From: Pseudotamlana haliotis
GTDB lineage: Bacteria > Bacteroidota > Bacteroidia > Flavobacteriales > Flavobacteriaceae
Direction of reading: 5' to 3'
Length of the DNA stretch: 64,000 nucleotides
NCBI RefSeq assembly: GCF_008806375.1
Contig: NZ_WAAT01000025.1
Location: 62,001 to 126,000 of the forward strand
A program made the translations under genes and the position numbers. Of the stretch, positions 45,090 through 53,559 are shown in pieces. The notes under the pieces are model-generated. The model made no database searches and was not told where the DNA came from. It saw nothing but the letters and a program-made list of their open reading frames with translations. Each line of letters begins with the position of its first letter. The stretch's first letter is position 1.

Positions 45090-45773
45090 TTAATAATCTA
45101 TCTTCAACATGGAAAATGGATTAGGGCAGTTCGTTCTATAAAAGCTAAGTTCCAATCTAGAGCAAACTCCAGGGTAATCGCCATAATAATTTTGAATATC
45201 TTTTATAACTTGAAAATGTAAATGAGGTGGATAATCACCGTTTACCGAAGCATCTCCAAGAGCACCAATTACCGCTCCTTTTTCAATATACTGGCCAACT
45301 TGTTTATCTTCTAGAGAAGACAAACTTAAATGCCCATATAAAGTGTAAAACGCTACCCCCAAATACTCATGCTTCAAGATGATAGTTGGTCCATAATCAC
45401 CAAAATGTATGTTATTTTTAAAACTATGTATAACACCCTCTAATGGCGCATAAATAGGTGTATCGACCGGGCTCCATAAATCAACTCCTAAATGAATATT
45501 CCGCTCTAACTCACTAGGATTATTAAAATGTATACTGCGTCGATAAAGGCTTCTTTGTTCTAAATAGCCACCAAAAGCCACATTAGCCTCATGTTGCTGT
45601 AAATAGTGATCTACGAAATTTCCAAATTTTAATGAACAAGACACATCAACCTTTAATAAGCTTTTATTGGATTCAGACAAATCCAGTAAAGCGTATTTTT
45701 TAGGAATCAAATGGTCGCCTAAAACGCCTAAACTATGCTGACTTACTTTATGAAGCACCTCTAAAAAGTCCAT
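45090..45773 (-). CDS. M23-family peptidoglycan metallopeptidase
   Basis: This is a LytM/M23 endopeptidase-like protein of 227 residues. It has the zinc ligands in HLGVDLWSP (H-x-x-x-D) and in PHLHFQVIKD (H-x-H), with YTLYGHLS providing the catalytic His between them. It has no clear signal peptide or transmembrane helix, unlike most M23 hydrolases, and about 90 residues precede the catalytic domain. It might act on another substrate or be exported in an unusual way. A TACATTTG box (45804-45797, minus strand) gives a leader of about 20 bases. Confidence 0.88.
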   Translation of the reverse strand: MDFLEVLHKVSQHSLGVLGDHLIPKKYALLDLSESNKSLLKVDVSCSLKFGNFVDHYLQQHEANVAFGGYLEQRSLYRRSIHFNNPSELERNIHLGVDLWSPVDTPIYAPLEGVIHSFKNNIHFGDYGPTIILKHEYLGVAFYTLYGHLSLSSLEDKQVGQYIEKGAVIGALGDASVNGDYPPHLHFQVIKDIQNYYGDYPGVCSRLELSFYRTNCPNPFSMLKIDY

Positions 45774-45796
45774 TAACTATTTAATTATGATATTAT

Positions 45797-45804
45797 CAAA
45801 TGTA
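45797..45804 (-). promoter_or_regulatory. -7 box of the M23 peptidase gene
   Basis: TACATTTG on the minus strand, 24 bases before the ATG. Confidence 0.5.
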
Positions 45805-45897
45805 GTAAAGTATTGTTGAAAACAAATCATATTAAAATGCCACACCCGAGAGGCTATTCTTTCCTGTTAAAATTGGTTTTTTCTTGTGATTATATAA

Positions 45898-45905
45898 TAT
45901 TTTTG
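45898..45905 (+). promoter_or_regulatory. -7 box of ttcA
   Basis: TATTTTTG ends 5 bases before ATG 45911, so the predicted transcript has a leader of about 2 bases. Confidence 0.5.
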
Positions 45906-45910
45906 CAGGC

Positions 45911-46678
45911 ATGGAAAATATAGAACAGGTTACTAAAAAACTACATCGTGCCGTAGGCGAAGCCATTAAACAATTTAGCCTACTTGAAGAGGGTGATCGT
46001 ATTATGGTTTGTCTTTCTGGAGGAAAGGATAGTTATACTTTGCTAAACATGTTATTACATTTCCAAAAAGTAGCACCGATTTCATTTGAAATTATAGCTG
46101 TTAACTTAGACCAAAAACAACCTGGTTTCCCTGAAGAAGTATTGCCAAACTACCTCGAACAATTAGGTGTTGCCTATAAAATCATCGAAAAAAACACCTA
46201 TAAGGTGGTCATGGAAAAAACTCCTGAAGGAAAAACCACATGTAGCCTCTGTTCAAGATTAAGGCGCGGTACGCTTTATGAAGCTGCCAAAGATTTAGGT
46301 TGTAATAAACTGGCTTTAGGGCATCATAGAAATGATATTATTGAAACCTTTTTACTAAATTTCTTTTTTGCTGGAAAGCTTGAAACGATGCCTCCAAAGT
46401 TTAAAAATGATGCTGGTGATTTGCTGGTGCTACGACCTTTAGCTTTATGTAAAGAAAGTGATATCGAGGTGTATTCGGAGCATATGAATTTCCCCATTAT
46501 CCCTTGTAACTTATGTGGTTCACAGGAAAACTTACAACGCAAAAAAGTAAAACAAATGATTGCCGATTGGGAAAGTGATTTTCCAGATAGAAGCTCGGTA
46601 ATGATGAATGCCCTTCAAAATGTATCACCTTCTCATCTTTTGGATAGAAAGATTTATGATTTTGATGTTTTGGAGTAA
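45911..46678 (+). CDS. ttcA: tRNA 2-thiocytidine(32) synthetase TtcA
   Basis: This ATP- and iron-sulphur-dependent enzyme thiolates cytidine 32 of tRNA. It has 255 residues. The PP-loop is [12 protein letters not shown] (about 34-45). The cluster cysteines are in [15 protein letters not shown] and in [17 protein letters not shown], which distinguish TtcA from Til[17 protein letters not shown] is the other family signature. A TAnnTTTG box lies so close to the ATG that the mRNA may be leaderless. No convincing terminator follows; the next 281 bases hold decayed palindromic repeats. Confidence 0.95.
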   Translation: MENIEQVTKKLHRAVGEAIKQFSLLEEGDRIMVCLSGGKDSYTLLNMLLHFQKVAPISFEIIAVNLDQKQPGFPEEVLPNYLEQLGVAYKIIEKNTYKVVMEKTPEGKTTCSLCSRLRRGTLYEAAKDLGCNKLALGHHRNDIIETFLLNFFFAGKLETMPPKFKNDAGDLLVLRPLALCKESDIEVYSEHMNFPIIPCNLCGSQENLQRKKVKQMIADWESDFPDRSSVMMNALQNVSPSHLLDRKIYDFDVLE

Positions 46679-46708
46679 GTCTTCCATATTATAATACATC
46701 TATTTTTT

Positions 46709-46792
46709 TGTCATCCAGATACGCAGTGAAGAATCTCATCTAAAACTAGGGTATTCCTAAATGAAAAGATTTTTCCTTACGTCGAAATGACA
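46709..46792. repeat. Decayed inverted repeat TGTCAT...ATGACA
   Basis: TGTCATCC with GAATCT, and an inverted partner AAGATTT with GAAATGACA, about 84 bases end to end. It resembles the dispersed GTCATTTCGACG-type repeats that I recall from flavobacterial genomes. Confidence 0.45.
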
Positions 46793-46834
46793 GTAGTCGT
46801 GTGTAATGCAGATAGAAACTTATCTCTTTAATAG

Positions 46835-46854
46835 GGTTCGAGCGGAGTCGAGAA
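46835..46854. repeat. GTTCGAGCGGAGTCGAGAAC repeat-like element
   Basis: An internal dyad with TCGA on both sides of GCGGAG. It resembles a short repeat common in flavobacterial spacers. The rest of the 46679-46959 gap has no gene. Confidence 0.4.
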
Positions 46855-46959
46855 CATTATAGCTCCAATTAAACAAAACTTCTAGACTTCTTTCGAAGAC
46901 CTCATAAATTTCCAAGAATAAGTGGTTTCTATGCGTTCTGCATGATAAGAGGTGTATAA

Positions 46960-48264
46960 TTACGAAATAACTTCGCCATAAAGATCGAAATCTTCAGCTT
47001 CAGTAATTTTAACGGTTGTAAACTCTCCAGTTTTCAAATAAGTTTTAGAAGCATCAATTAGCACTTCATTATCTACATCTGGTGAATCAAATTCAGTACG
47101 ACCAACGAAATAATTTCCTTCCTTACGGTCGATAACCACTTTGAACTCCTGCCCTATTTTCTGCTGATTCAATTCCCAAGAAATTTGCGACTGAATTTCC
47201 ATAATTTGGTTGGCTCGGTCAATTTTCACCTCTTCAGGAACATCATCTTCTAAATTATAAGCATGGGTGTTTTCTTCGTGACTGTATGTAAAACAACCTA
47301 AACGCTCAAAACGCATGTCAGAAACCCATTGTTTCAGCTCTTGGAAGTTTTCTTCCGTTTCACTTGGGTAGCCCACAATTAAAGTCGTTCTAATGGTCAT
47401 TTCAGGAACGATGGCTCTAAAATCATGAATTAAGTTTGTGGTTTTCTCCTTTGTAGTACCACGACGCATACTTTTTAATAAGCCATCAGAAATATGCTGT
47501 AACGGAATATCAAGATAGTTACAAACTTTAGCTTCACGCTTCATCACATCCAATACATCCATTGGAAATCCTGTTGGAAAGGCATAATGTAAACGAATCC
47601 ATTCAATTCCTTCAACCTTTACTAGGGCCTCTAAAAGCTCGGCTAGGTTACGTTTTTTGTATAAATCTAATCCGTAATAAGTTAAATCTTGAGCGATTAA
47701 AATAAGCTCTTTAACGCCATTGGCTGCTAATTTTTCAGCCTCGGTCACCAAATCTTCAATAGGCGTACTTCTGTGTTTTCCACGCATGATTGGAATCGCG
47801 CAAAACGAACAAGGTCTATCACATCCTTCAGCAATTTTTAAATAAGCGTAATTTTTTGGGGTCGTCGTTAAACGCTCACCAATAAGTTCGTGCTTATAGT
47901 CGGCCCCCAAAGCTTTAAGTAAACCTGGTAATTCCGTAGTTCCAAAATACTGATCGACATTAGGAATTTCCTTCTGTAAATCTGGTTTATAGCGCTCACT
48001 TAAACAACCAGTTACAAAAACTTTATCAACATCGCCGTCTTCTTTCTTTTGCATGTACTCTAAAATGGTATTCACACTTTCTTCTTTGGCATTATTAATA
48101 AAACCACAAGTGTTAATCACCACCACGTTGCCTTCTTCTTCATGTACAACATCCTTTCCGCTAGCCTTTAATTGCCCCATAAGGACTTCACTATCGTAAA
48201 CGTTTTTACTACATCCTAGAGTAACCACGTTAATTTTATTTTTCTTTAGAGTTTTTGTACGCAT
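46960..48264 (-). CDS. rimO: Ribosomal protein S12 methylthiotransferase
   Basis: This radical SAM enzyme methylthiolates an Asp of ribosomal protein S12. It has 434 residues in the usual three domains. UPF0004 has cluster cysteines in LGCSKNVYDSEVLMG, VINTCGF and VTGCLSERY. The radical SAM core has the CX3CX2C motif in GCDRPCSFCAIPIMRGKHRS. A C-terminal TRAM domain ends at DFDLYGEVIS. The GCSKNVYDSE motif separates RimO from MiaB. A TATCTTTG box precedes the gene. Confidence 0.96.
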   Translation of the reverse strand: MRTKTLKKNKINVVTLGCSKNVYDSEVLMGQLKASGKDVVHEEEGNVVVINTCGFINNAKEESVNTILEYMQKKEDGDVDKVFVTGCLSERYKPDLQKEIPNVDQYFGTTELPGLLKALGADYKHELIGERLTTTPKNYAYLKIAEGCDRPCSFCAIPIMRGKHRSTPIEDLVTEAEKLAANGVKELILIAQDLTYYGLDLYKKRNLAELLEALVKVEGIEWIRLHYAFPTGFPMDVLDVMKREAKVCNYLDIPLQHISDGLLKSMRRGTTKEKTTNLIHDFRAIVPEMTIRTTLIVGYPSETEENFQELKQWVSDMRFERLGCFTYSHEENTHAYNLEDDVPEEVKIDRANQIMEIQSQISWELNQQKIGQEFKVVIDRKEGNYFVGRTEFDSPDVDNEVLIDASKTYLKTGEFTTVKITEAEDFDLYGEVIS

Positions 48265-48284
48265 AACTTGAATAAATGAGGGCG

Positions 48285-48292
48285 CAAAGATA
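48285..48292 (-). promoter_or_regulatory. -7 box of rimO
   Basis: TATCTTTG on the minus strand, with a predicted leader of about 17 bases. Confidence 0.55.
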
Positions 48293-48479
48293 CGGAATGA
48301 TTCACGATATTAAGTTTTATCGCAAAGACTTTATTAAACCTTTAATATACTGAAAGTCAATACTGTATTTATGAATATTAAAATTGGATAAAGAATTCCT
48401 TTAAACAAAAAAATACTTAAAGATGACTAAACAGAAAACCTGTGTAGAATTTTAAACCAAAACCACCTGAGCTTTTATC

Positions 48480-49454
48480 TTATTTGAAGAAGGAGTCTAC
48501 GAATTCAAATTTATTAAAAACCTGAAGATCTTCAATACCTTCTCCTACACCAATATATTTAACAGGAATTTGAAACTGGTCTGAAATACCAATAACCACA
48601 CCACCTTTTGCCGTTCCGTCTAATTTGGTTACGGCTAGTGAAGTCACCTCTGTAGCTGCTGTAAACTGCTTGGCTTGTTCAAAAGCATTCTGACCTGTCG
48701 AACCATCTAAAACCAGTAACACATCATGAGGCGCATCGCCAATAACCTTCTGCATTACACGTTTTACTTTAGACAACTCATTCATTAAATTTACCTTGTT
48801 GTGCAAACGTCCAGCCGTATCGATAATAATCACATCGGCGTCTTGATTAACACCAGATTGTAAAGCATCAAAAGCAACTGAAGCAGGATCACTCCCCATT
48901 TCTTGACGTACCATAGGCACATCAACACGATCTGCCCATACTTGAAGTTGGTCTATAGCTGCTGCTCTAAACGTATCTGCAGCACCAAGAACGACTTTTA
49001 AACCTTGTTTTTTGAATTGGTAAGCGAGTTTTCCAATAGTTGTTGTTTTACCAACACCGTTAACACCAACCACCATTAAGATATATGGTGTTTTTGTGCC
49101 ATCTGCTTGGTTTGGTAATTTAGGAATAGTGTATTCTGTTTCTTCACCAGAATTTGTTTCACTTAACAAACCTGCAATTTCCTCACGAAGAATTTGATTA
49201 AGCTCACTAGTTCCTAAATATTTATCTTCAGCAACACGTTCTTCAATACGCGTAATCACTTTTAAGGTTGTATTCACCCCAACATCACTAGACACTAAAA
49301 CTTCTTCAAGATCATCTAAAACGTCATCATCAACTTTAGATTTACCTGCAACGGCCTTACCTAATTTGTCGAAAAAACTAGATTTAGATTTTTCTAATCC
49401 TTTATCTAAGGTTTCTTTTTTTTCTGAGGAAAATATTTTTTTAAAAAAACTCAT
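48480..49454 (-). CDS. ftsY: Signal recognition particle receptor FtsY
   Basis: This SRP GTPase receptor directs ribosome-nascent chain complexes to the membrane. It has 324 residues, with a short basic N-terminal region instead of the long acidic A domain of E. coli. The NG domain shows the P-loop GVNGVGKTTTIGKLA (about 131-145), the insertion box with GAADTFRAAAIDQLQVWADR, DTAGRLHNK, and TKLDGTAKGGVVIGI. It sits after the ribosomal-protein cluster, but a terminator lies between them, so it is probably a separate unit. Confidence 0.96.
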   Translation of the reverse strand: MSFFKKIFSSEKKETLDKGLEKSKSSFFDKLGKAVAGKSKVDDDVLDDLEEVLVSSDVGVNTTLKVITRIEERVAEDKYLGTSELNQILREEIAGLLSETNSGEETEYTIPKLPNQADGTKTPYILMVVGVNGVGKTTTIGKLAYQFKKQGLKVVLGAADTFRAAAIDQLQVWADRVDVPMVRQEMGSDPASVAFDALQSGVNQDADVIIIDTAGRLHNKVNLMNELSKVKRVMQKVIGDAPHDVLLVLDGSTGQNAFEQAKQFTAATEVTSLAVTKLDGTAKGGVVIGISDQFQIPVKYIGVGEGIEDLQVFNKFEFVDSFFK

Positions 49455-49612
49455 ATGCTAATTGTAGTTCGTGATTTAATTAATTTATTCATCAAAAGAT
49501 AAGTTCAAACTACTTTATGATGACAGGATATACATGTCAACTTCCTTACCACAGTGATCAAACTGATAATATGGCAGATGTTAACAATTCCACCTCAAAT
49601 ATAAAAATAAAA

Positions 49613-49640
49613 AAGCTGCTTTCGTTAAAGAAAGCAGCTT
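49613..49640 (-). terminator. Terminator of the rpmB-rpmG-DUF4295 operon
   Basis: AAGCTGCTTTC and GAAAGCAGCTT pair over 11 bases; the minus strand runs into T-rich sequence. It starts 25 bases after the DUF4295 stop. Confidence 0.85.
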
Positions 49641-49664
49641 ATAATATATCGAAACGTTACGTTT

Positions 49665-49817
49665 TTACTTTTTAGCTAAAAAGTCGTTAACTTGATCTGG
49701 ACTCATAATAGATTCAACGAACATGTAAGCTCCAGTTTTAGGAGACTTTACCATTTTTATCGCTTTAGTTAATCTTTTAGATCCTGTTTGTAATGATGCT
49801 ACTGATTTCTTTGCCAT
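49665..49817 (-). CDS. DUF4295 family small basic protein
   Basis: This is a 50-residue basic protein too short for most ORF cut-offs. It begins MAKKSVASLQTGSKRLTKAI and continues KMVKSPKTGAYMFVESIMSP, ending DQVNDFLAKK. It matches the Bacteroidota-specific DUF4295 family, which sits beside rpmG and ftsY as here. The position in the ribosomal protein L33-L28 operon and the high Lys content suggest a ribosome-associated role, but this is an inference. Its start is 47 bases after the rpmG stop. Confidence 0.92.
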   Translation of the reverse strand: MAKKSVASLQTGSKRLTKAIKMVKSPKTGAYMFVESIMSPDQVNDFLAKK

Positions 49818-49864
49818 GACCTATTGGTTTTTTTCGGCATTTTTACAAGTGTAAAAATGTCTAA

Positions 49865-50047
49865 TTATTTAATTTCTTTATGAACTGTCATACGCTTAAG
49901 AACTGGATTAAATTTCTTAATCTCCATTCTATCAGGCGTGTTCTTTTTGTTTTTCGTAGTAATGTATCTAGAAGTTCCAGCTTGACCAGACTCCTTGTGC
50001 TCAGTGCACTCTAAAATTACTTGTATTCTGTTACCTTTCTTTGCCAT
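49865..50047 (-). CDS. rpmG: 50S ribosomal protein L33
   Basis: This ribosomal protein of 60 residues begins [18 protein letters not shown] and contains [20 protein letters not shown] and [14 protein letters not shown], typical for L33. The CxxC zinc pairs of some L33 forms are absent, leaving one Cys (zinc-independent type). It is downstream of rpmB by 25 bases. Confidence 0.96.
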   Translation of the reverse strand: MAKKGNRIQVILECTEHKESGQAGTSRYITTKNKKNTPDRMEIKKFNPVLKRMTVHKEIK

Positions 50048-50072
50048 GTCTTTTTACTTTTAAATACAGCTA

Positions 50073-50309
50073 TTATTTTAAAAATCCTTTAGCTTTAGCA
50101 TCTTTAATTGCCGCAGAAATACCAACTTTGTTGATAGTTTTCAAAGCAGATGCAGAAACTTTTAAAGTTATCCAGCTGTCTTCTTCTGGAATGTAAAAAC
50201 GCTTCTTAAGTAAATTCGCATTGAATTTGCGTTTAGTTCTGTTTAATGCATGAGACACGTTGTTTCCAACCATCGCTCTTTTTCCTGTAAGTTCACAAAC
50301 TCTTGACAT
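50073..50309 (-). CDS. rpmB: 50S ribosomal protein L28
   Basis: This ribosomal protein of 78 residues begins [20 protein letters not shown] and contains [19 protein letters not shown] and a C-terminal [14 protein letters not shown]. It is the first gene of the rpmB-rpmG-DUF4295 operon. A TATATTTG box (50358-50351, minus strand) gives a leader of about 38 bases. Confidence 0.97.
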   Translation of the reverse strand: MSRVCELTGKRAMVGNNVSHALNRTKRKFNANLLKKRFYIPEEDSWITLKVSASALKTINKVGISAAIKDAKAKGFLK

Positions 50310-50350
50310 TTCTATATAACTTTAATTTCTTGTTGCTTAAAATCGAGGTG

Positions 50351-50358
50351 CAAATATA
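50351..50358 (-). promoter_or_regulatory. -7 box of rpmB
   Basis: TATATTTG on the minus strand, placed between the cinA end and rpmB. Confidence 0.55.
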
Positions 50359-50391
50359 CAACTTATTTACATTATAGCAACACAAATCTAA

Positions 50392-51642
50392 TCAATTTTT
50401 AAAAATTTCTTTTAGAAGCATTTCCAAGGCCTTATTTACCCCTCTATTTATGACTTTAATTCTTAGGTTTCCAAAGTTAAATTCCTGAGAATAGACAGCC
50501 TCTTTTGTAGCTACGGCAACAAAAACAGTACCAACATCAGCATCAGAATCGCCTTTTTCAGGCCCTGCATTTCCGGTAGTTGCCACGGCATAATCAGACT
50601 GAAATAATTGCTGTGCATTTTGAGCCATGGCCTCTGCCACCTGAGCACTTACTACAGAATATTGATTAATTGTTTCTTCTGAAACCTTTAAAACATTTAT
50701 CTTCGATTGGGTCGAATAAGTTACTAAACCTCCCTTAAAATAAGCTGAAGCTCCAGGATTTACGGTAAAACGCTCGGCTACAGCTCCTCCAGTACAACTT
50801 TCGGCTATAGCTAAAGTCTGACCTGTTTTTGTAAGTTGTTTAGCTATAATAATTTCAACCGACCCCTCTTCGTCTTCAATACCTGCAAATTCATTTTCAA
50901 TTAAAGGAATTACTTTATCAATTTGTTCTTGAACTTCTTGATTAAGTATTTTAGCATCATATCCCTTTGTTGATAAACGTAAACGCATCAAACCTAAGCT
51001 TGGCAAATAAGCCAATTTTATTTGAGAAGGTAGATTATCTTCCCAGGACTCAATCCGTTCGGCTAAGGCACTTTCGCCAATATTATAGACTAAAAGTGTT
51101 TTATGTAATATATAAGGACAATTATATTTACGCTTTAATTTAGGTACGACTTCATCAACTATAAGCGCTTCCATCTCATAAGGCACTCCAGGAAGCGAAA
51201 TAAAGACTTTTTCTTCTTTTTCCATCCACATGCCAGGAGCGGTACCAAGGCTGTTCATTAATGCTTGAGATTTTGAGGGTACTAAAGCTTGATCTTTGTT
51301 AACTTGAAGCAGTTTAGAACCTACATTTTGATTCCAAATTTGTTCAATATTTTCTAGAACATCGGCATTAAGCACTAGGCTGTCATCAAAATACTCAGCT
51401 ATTGTTTTTTTGGTAATATCATCTTTGGTAGGTCCTAAACCTCCTGTAAGTATAATAATATCTACCCTTTGCTCGGCTTCTTCTAAGGCTTTTAAAATAT
51501 GTGATTTATCATCTTGAATCGAGGTGATTTGATGAATCGAAACCCCTATTTTATTGAGTTTTTTAGCTATAAAAGCAGAGTTTGTATCAATAACCTGACC
51601 TATCAGTAGTTCGTCGCCTATGGTTATTATTTCTGCAATCAT
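50392..51642 (-). CDS. cinA: CinA-family protein (competence/damage-inducible, NMN deamidase-type)
   Basis: This is a two-domain protein of 416 residues. The N-terminal MoCF/molybdopterin-binding-like domain (1-170) includes EIITIGDELLIGQVIDTNS, LTGGLGPTKDDIT and SLPGVPYEMEALI. The C-terminal CinA domain (about 255-416) includes AESCTGGAVAERFT, GLVTYSTQSK and TTGNAGP, the site of nicotinamide mononucleotide deamidase activity in characterised members. It starts 8 bases after the Hpt gene, so it belongs to the exonuclease-FAH-Hpt-cinA run. Confidence 0.95.
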   Translation of the reverse strand: MIAEIITIGDELLIGQVIDTNSAFIAKKLNKIGVSIHQITSIQDDKSHILKALEEAEQRVDIIILTGGLGPTKDDITKKTIAEYFDDSLVLNADVLENIEQIWNQNVGSKLLQVNKDQALVPSKSQALMNSLGTAPGMWMEKEEKVFISLPGVPYEMEALIVDEVVPKLKRKYNCPYILHKTLLVYNIGESALAERIESWEDNLPSQIKLAYLPSLGLMRLRLSTKGYDAKILNQEVQEQIDKVIPLIENEFAGIEDEEGSVEIIIAKQLTKTGQTLAIAESCTGGAVAERFTVNPGASAYFKGGLVTYSTQSKINVLKVSEETINQYSVVSAQVAEAMAQNAQQLFQSDYAVATTGNAGPEKGDSDADVGTVFVAVATKEAVYSQEFNFGNLRIKVINRGVNKALEMLLKEIFKN

Positions 51643-51650
51643 CTATAAAT

Positions 51651-51992
51651 TTATAAGTTGAAATCTTCTTTAATTTCGGCTACGGCATTATCAACCGCCG
51701 TTAAAACAACATTCAATTGTGCCGTAATATCTTCTTCTTTTTTCTCGAATTTCCCCCAATCTTGAACTTCGATTAGAGTGTCTAAAACACCTAATTCAAA
51801 TAAATCAACCGTAGGCTTCATTTTATGAGCCGCTTGATATGCAGTGTAATAATCTTTATCTGCTACAGCTTTTTTTAACCTTTCGGCATCTTCAGGAACT
51901 TCCCCTAAAAAGGCTTCAGCCAATGCTGTGATAAATTCTTGATCATTATCTGCTAATTCTTTCACCCTAAATAACTTGTAATGCTGCTCCAT
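51651..51992 (-). CDS. Hpt-domain phosphotransfer protein
   Basis: This is a small helical protein of 113 residues consisting of one Hpt domain. The phosphorylatable His is in YQAAHKMKPTVDLF (about residue 57), in the usual H-K-x-K/P setting. It has no kinase domain, and no hybrid histidine kinase lies nearby, so it is an orphan relay protein. The 8-base and 1-base gaps to cinA and to the fumarylacetoacetase-like gene indicate cotranscription. Which phosphorelay uses it cannot be seen here. Confidence 0.85.
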   Translation of the reverse strand: MEQHYKLFRVKELADNDQEFITALAEAFLGEVPEDAERLKKAVADKDYYTAYQAAHKMKPTVDLFELGVLDTLIEVQDWGKFEKKEEDITAQLNVVLTAVDNAVAEIKEDFNL

Positions 51993-51993
51993 C

Positions 51994-52605
51994 TTACTTT
52001 ACTTTTATTGAAAACATTTCTCTGTTGTCTATAAATCCTGTTAACTTGTCATTTGCGCATACTTTACCTACGCCTGCTGGGGTTCCGGTAAATATAATGT
52101 CTCCTATCTTTAATGTGAAATATTTAGAAACATATTCTATGATTTCATCGATTTTCCAAAGCATATGGCTAGTATTTCCTTTTTGTACAATATTATCGTT
52201 CTTTTTTAAAGAAAACGTAATATTGTTTTCATCAGAAATTTCACTTTTTGGCAACCACTCACCTACTACGGCCGCACCGTCAAATGACTTTGCTTTTTCC
52301 CATGGTAAACCTTTAGCCTTTAATTTACTTTGTAAGTCACGCGCTGTAAAATCGATTCCTAAACCAATGTCATTGTAGTACTTGTGAGCGAATTTCTTAT
52401 CGATGTGCTTGCCAACACGATTAATTTTCACCAAAACCTCTACTTCATGATGCACATCATCAGAAAAATCTGGAATAAAAAAAGGTTGTTTTTTTAATAA
52501 AATCGCTGTGTCTGGTTTTATAAAAATAACAGGCTCTGTTGGTTTTTCATTTTGAAGTTCGGCGATATGTTCTGTGTAATTTCGCCCTATACAAATTAGT
52601 TTCAA
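51994..52605 (-). CDS. Fumarylacetoacetate hydrolase family protein
   Basis: This is a small FAH-fold enzyme of 203 residues. The metal-binding Glu residues lie in HHEVEVLVKINR and nearby, with IGLGIDFTARDLQ and the C-terminal IFTGTPAGVGKV typical of the family. Short members such as YcgM-like proteins act as acylpyruvate hydrolases or oxaloacetate decarboxylases. The exact substrate is unknown. It sits between an exonuclease and an Hpt gene. Confidence 0.88.
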   Translation of the reverse strand: MKLICIGRNYTEHIAELQNEKPTEPVIFIKPDTAILLKKQPFFIPDFSDDVHHEVEVLVKINRVGKHIDKKFAHKYYNDIGLGIDFTARDLQSKLKAKGLPWEKAKSFDGAAVVGEWLPKSEISDENNITFSLKKNDNIVQKGNTSHMLWKIDEIIEYVSKYFTLKIGDIIFTGTPAGVGKVCANDKLTGFIDNREMFSIKVK

Positions 52606-52670
52606 TTTAGATTAATTATTTGAATATTAATGATTTAAAATTAAATTAAAACTCCAAGGGAGAGCCGCTA

Positions 52671-53447
52671 TTAACTTAATTTATTGTTTAAACTTCTTAA
52701 TTTAATGGCCGTTAATACTTTTTTAGTATATAACGGGAAATCGGCATTTAATAACCAACCAAAATAACCAGGCTCTTTATCTAAGATTTCAGTGACCAAT
52801 TTACCTTTATGTTTCCCAAATGAAAAACATTCTTCACCTTTTTTATTAAAAGCGATAAAACCAGCAAAATCGGCAAACTTTTTACGTGAACTAAATTCTG
52901 CTAAAAACTTCGTATCATTTTCAAGCTCATCATATTTAGAAAGCTGCGCCTTTAATACTTCATAAGTTGCATTGGTATCGGCTGCTGCGGTATGCGCTCC
53001 TTCTAAATTTTTATCACAATAAAATTTATAGGCAGCACTTAATGTACGCTGTTCCATTTTATGAAATATCGTTTGTACATCTACAGCCAAACGATTTTTC
53101 ATATCAAAATCGACCTCAGCCCGTAGCATTTCTTCAGCCAATAAAGGAATATCAAATCGGTTGGAATTAAACCCACCCAAATCTGAATCTTTAATCATAT
53201 TATAAACATCCTTTGCTAATGCTTTAAAAGTAGGCTCATTCGCTACTTTTTCATCAGAAACACCATGAATAGCTGTGACTTCTGCTGGAATAGGTCTTTC
53301 AGGATTTACCAACCAGGTTTTGCTTTCCTTGTTTCCATTTGGAAAAACTTTCAATATTGAAATTTCAACAATACGATCTGAGGTAATATTAATTCCTGTT
53401 GTTTCTAAATCGAAAAAACAAATAGGTTTTTTAAGATTGAGTTGCAT
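52671..53447 (-). CDS. DnaQ-like 3'-5' exonuclease with DUF3820-like C-terminal domain
   Basis: This is a protein of 258 residues. The exonuclease domain (about 8-170) has Exo I in CFFDLETTGI, Exo II in GGFNSNRFDIPLL and Exo III in AHTAAADTNATYEV, so the four acidic metal ligands and the His are present. The C-terminal part (about 205-258) contains ECFSFGKHKGKLV and GYFGWLLNADFPLYTKK, which matches the DUF3820-type add-on seen with DnaQ-like proteins in Bacteroidota. It may trim DNA or RNA ends in repair. A TATCTTTG box (53474-53467) precedes it. Confidence 0.9.
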   Translation of the reverse strand: MQLNLKKPICFFDLETTGINITSDRIVEISILKVFPNGNKESKTWLVNPERPIPAEVTAIHGVSDEKVANEPTFKALAKDVYNMIKDSDLGGFNSNRFDIPLLAEEMLRAEVDFDMKNRLAVDVQTIFHKMEQRTLSAAYKFYCDKNLEGAHTAAADTNATYEVLKAQLSKYDELENDTKFLAEFSSRKKFADFAGFIAFNKKGEECFSFGKHKGKLVTEILDKEPGYFGWLLNADFPLYTKKVLTAIKLRSLNNKLS

Positions 53448-53466
53448 TCATGTTGTTTTAGAAAAT

Positions 53467-53474
53467 CAAAGATA
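53467..53474 (-). promoter_or_regulatory. -7 box of the exonuclease gene
   Basis: TATCTTTG on the minus strand, giving a leader of about 16 bases. Confidence 0.55.
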
Positions 53475-53559
53475 ATTAGAATCTGTAGAATAGACTAAAT
53501 CGAAACAAAAAAGCTTATTCAAAATAAATATATCTAAAACACAGAAAAACTTCATGAAA

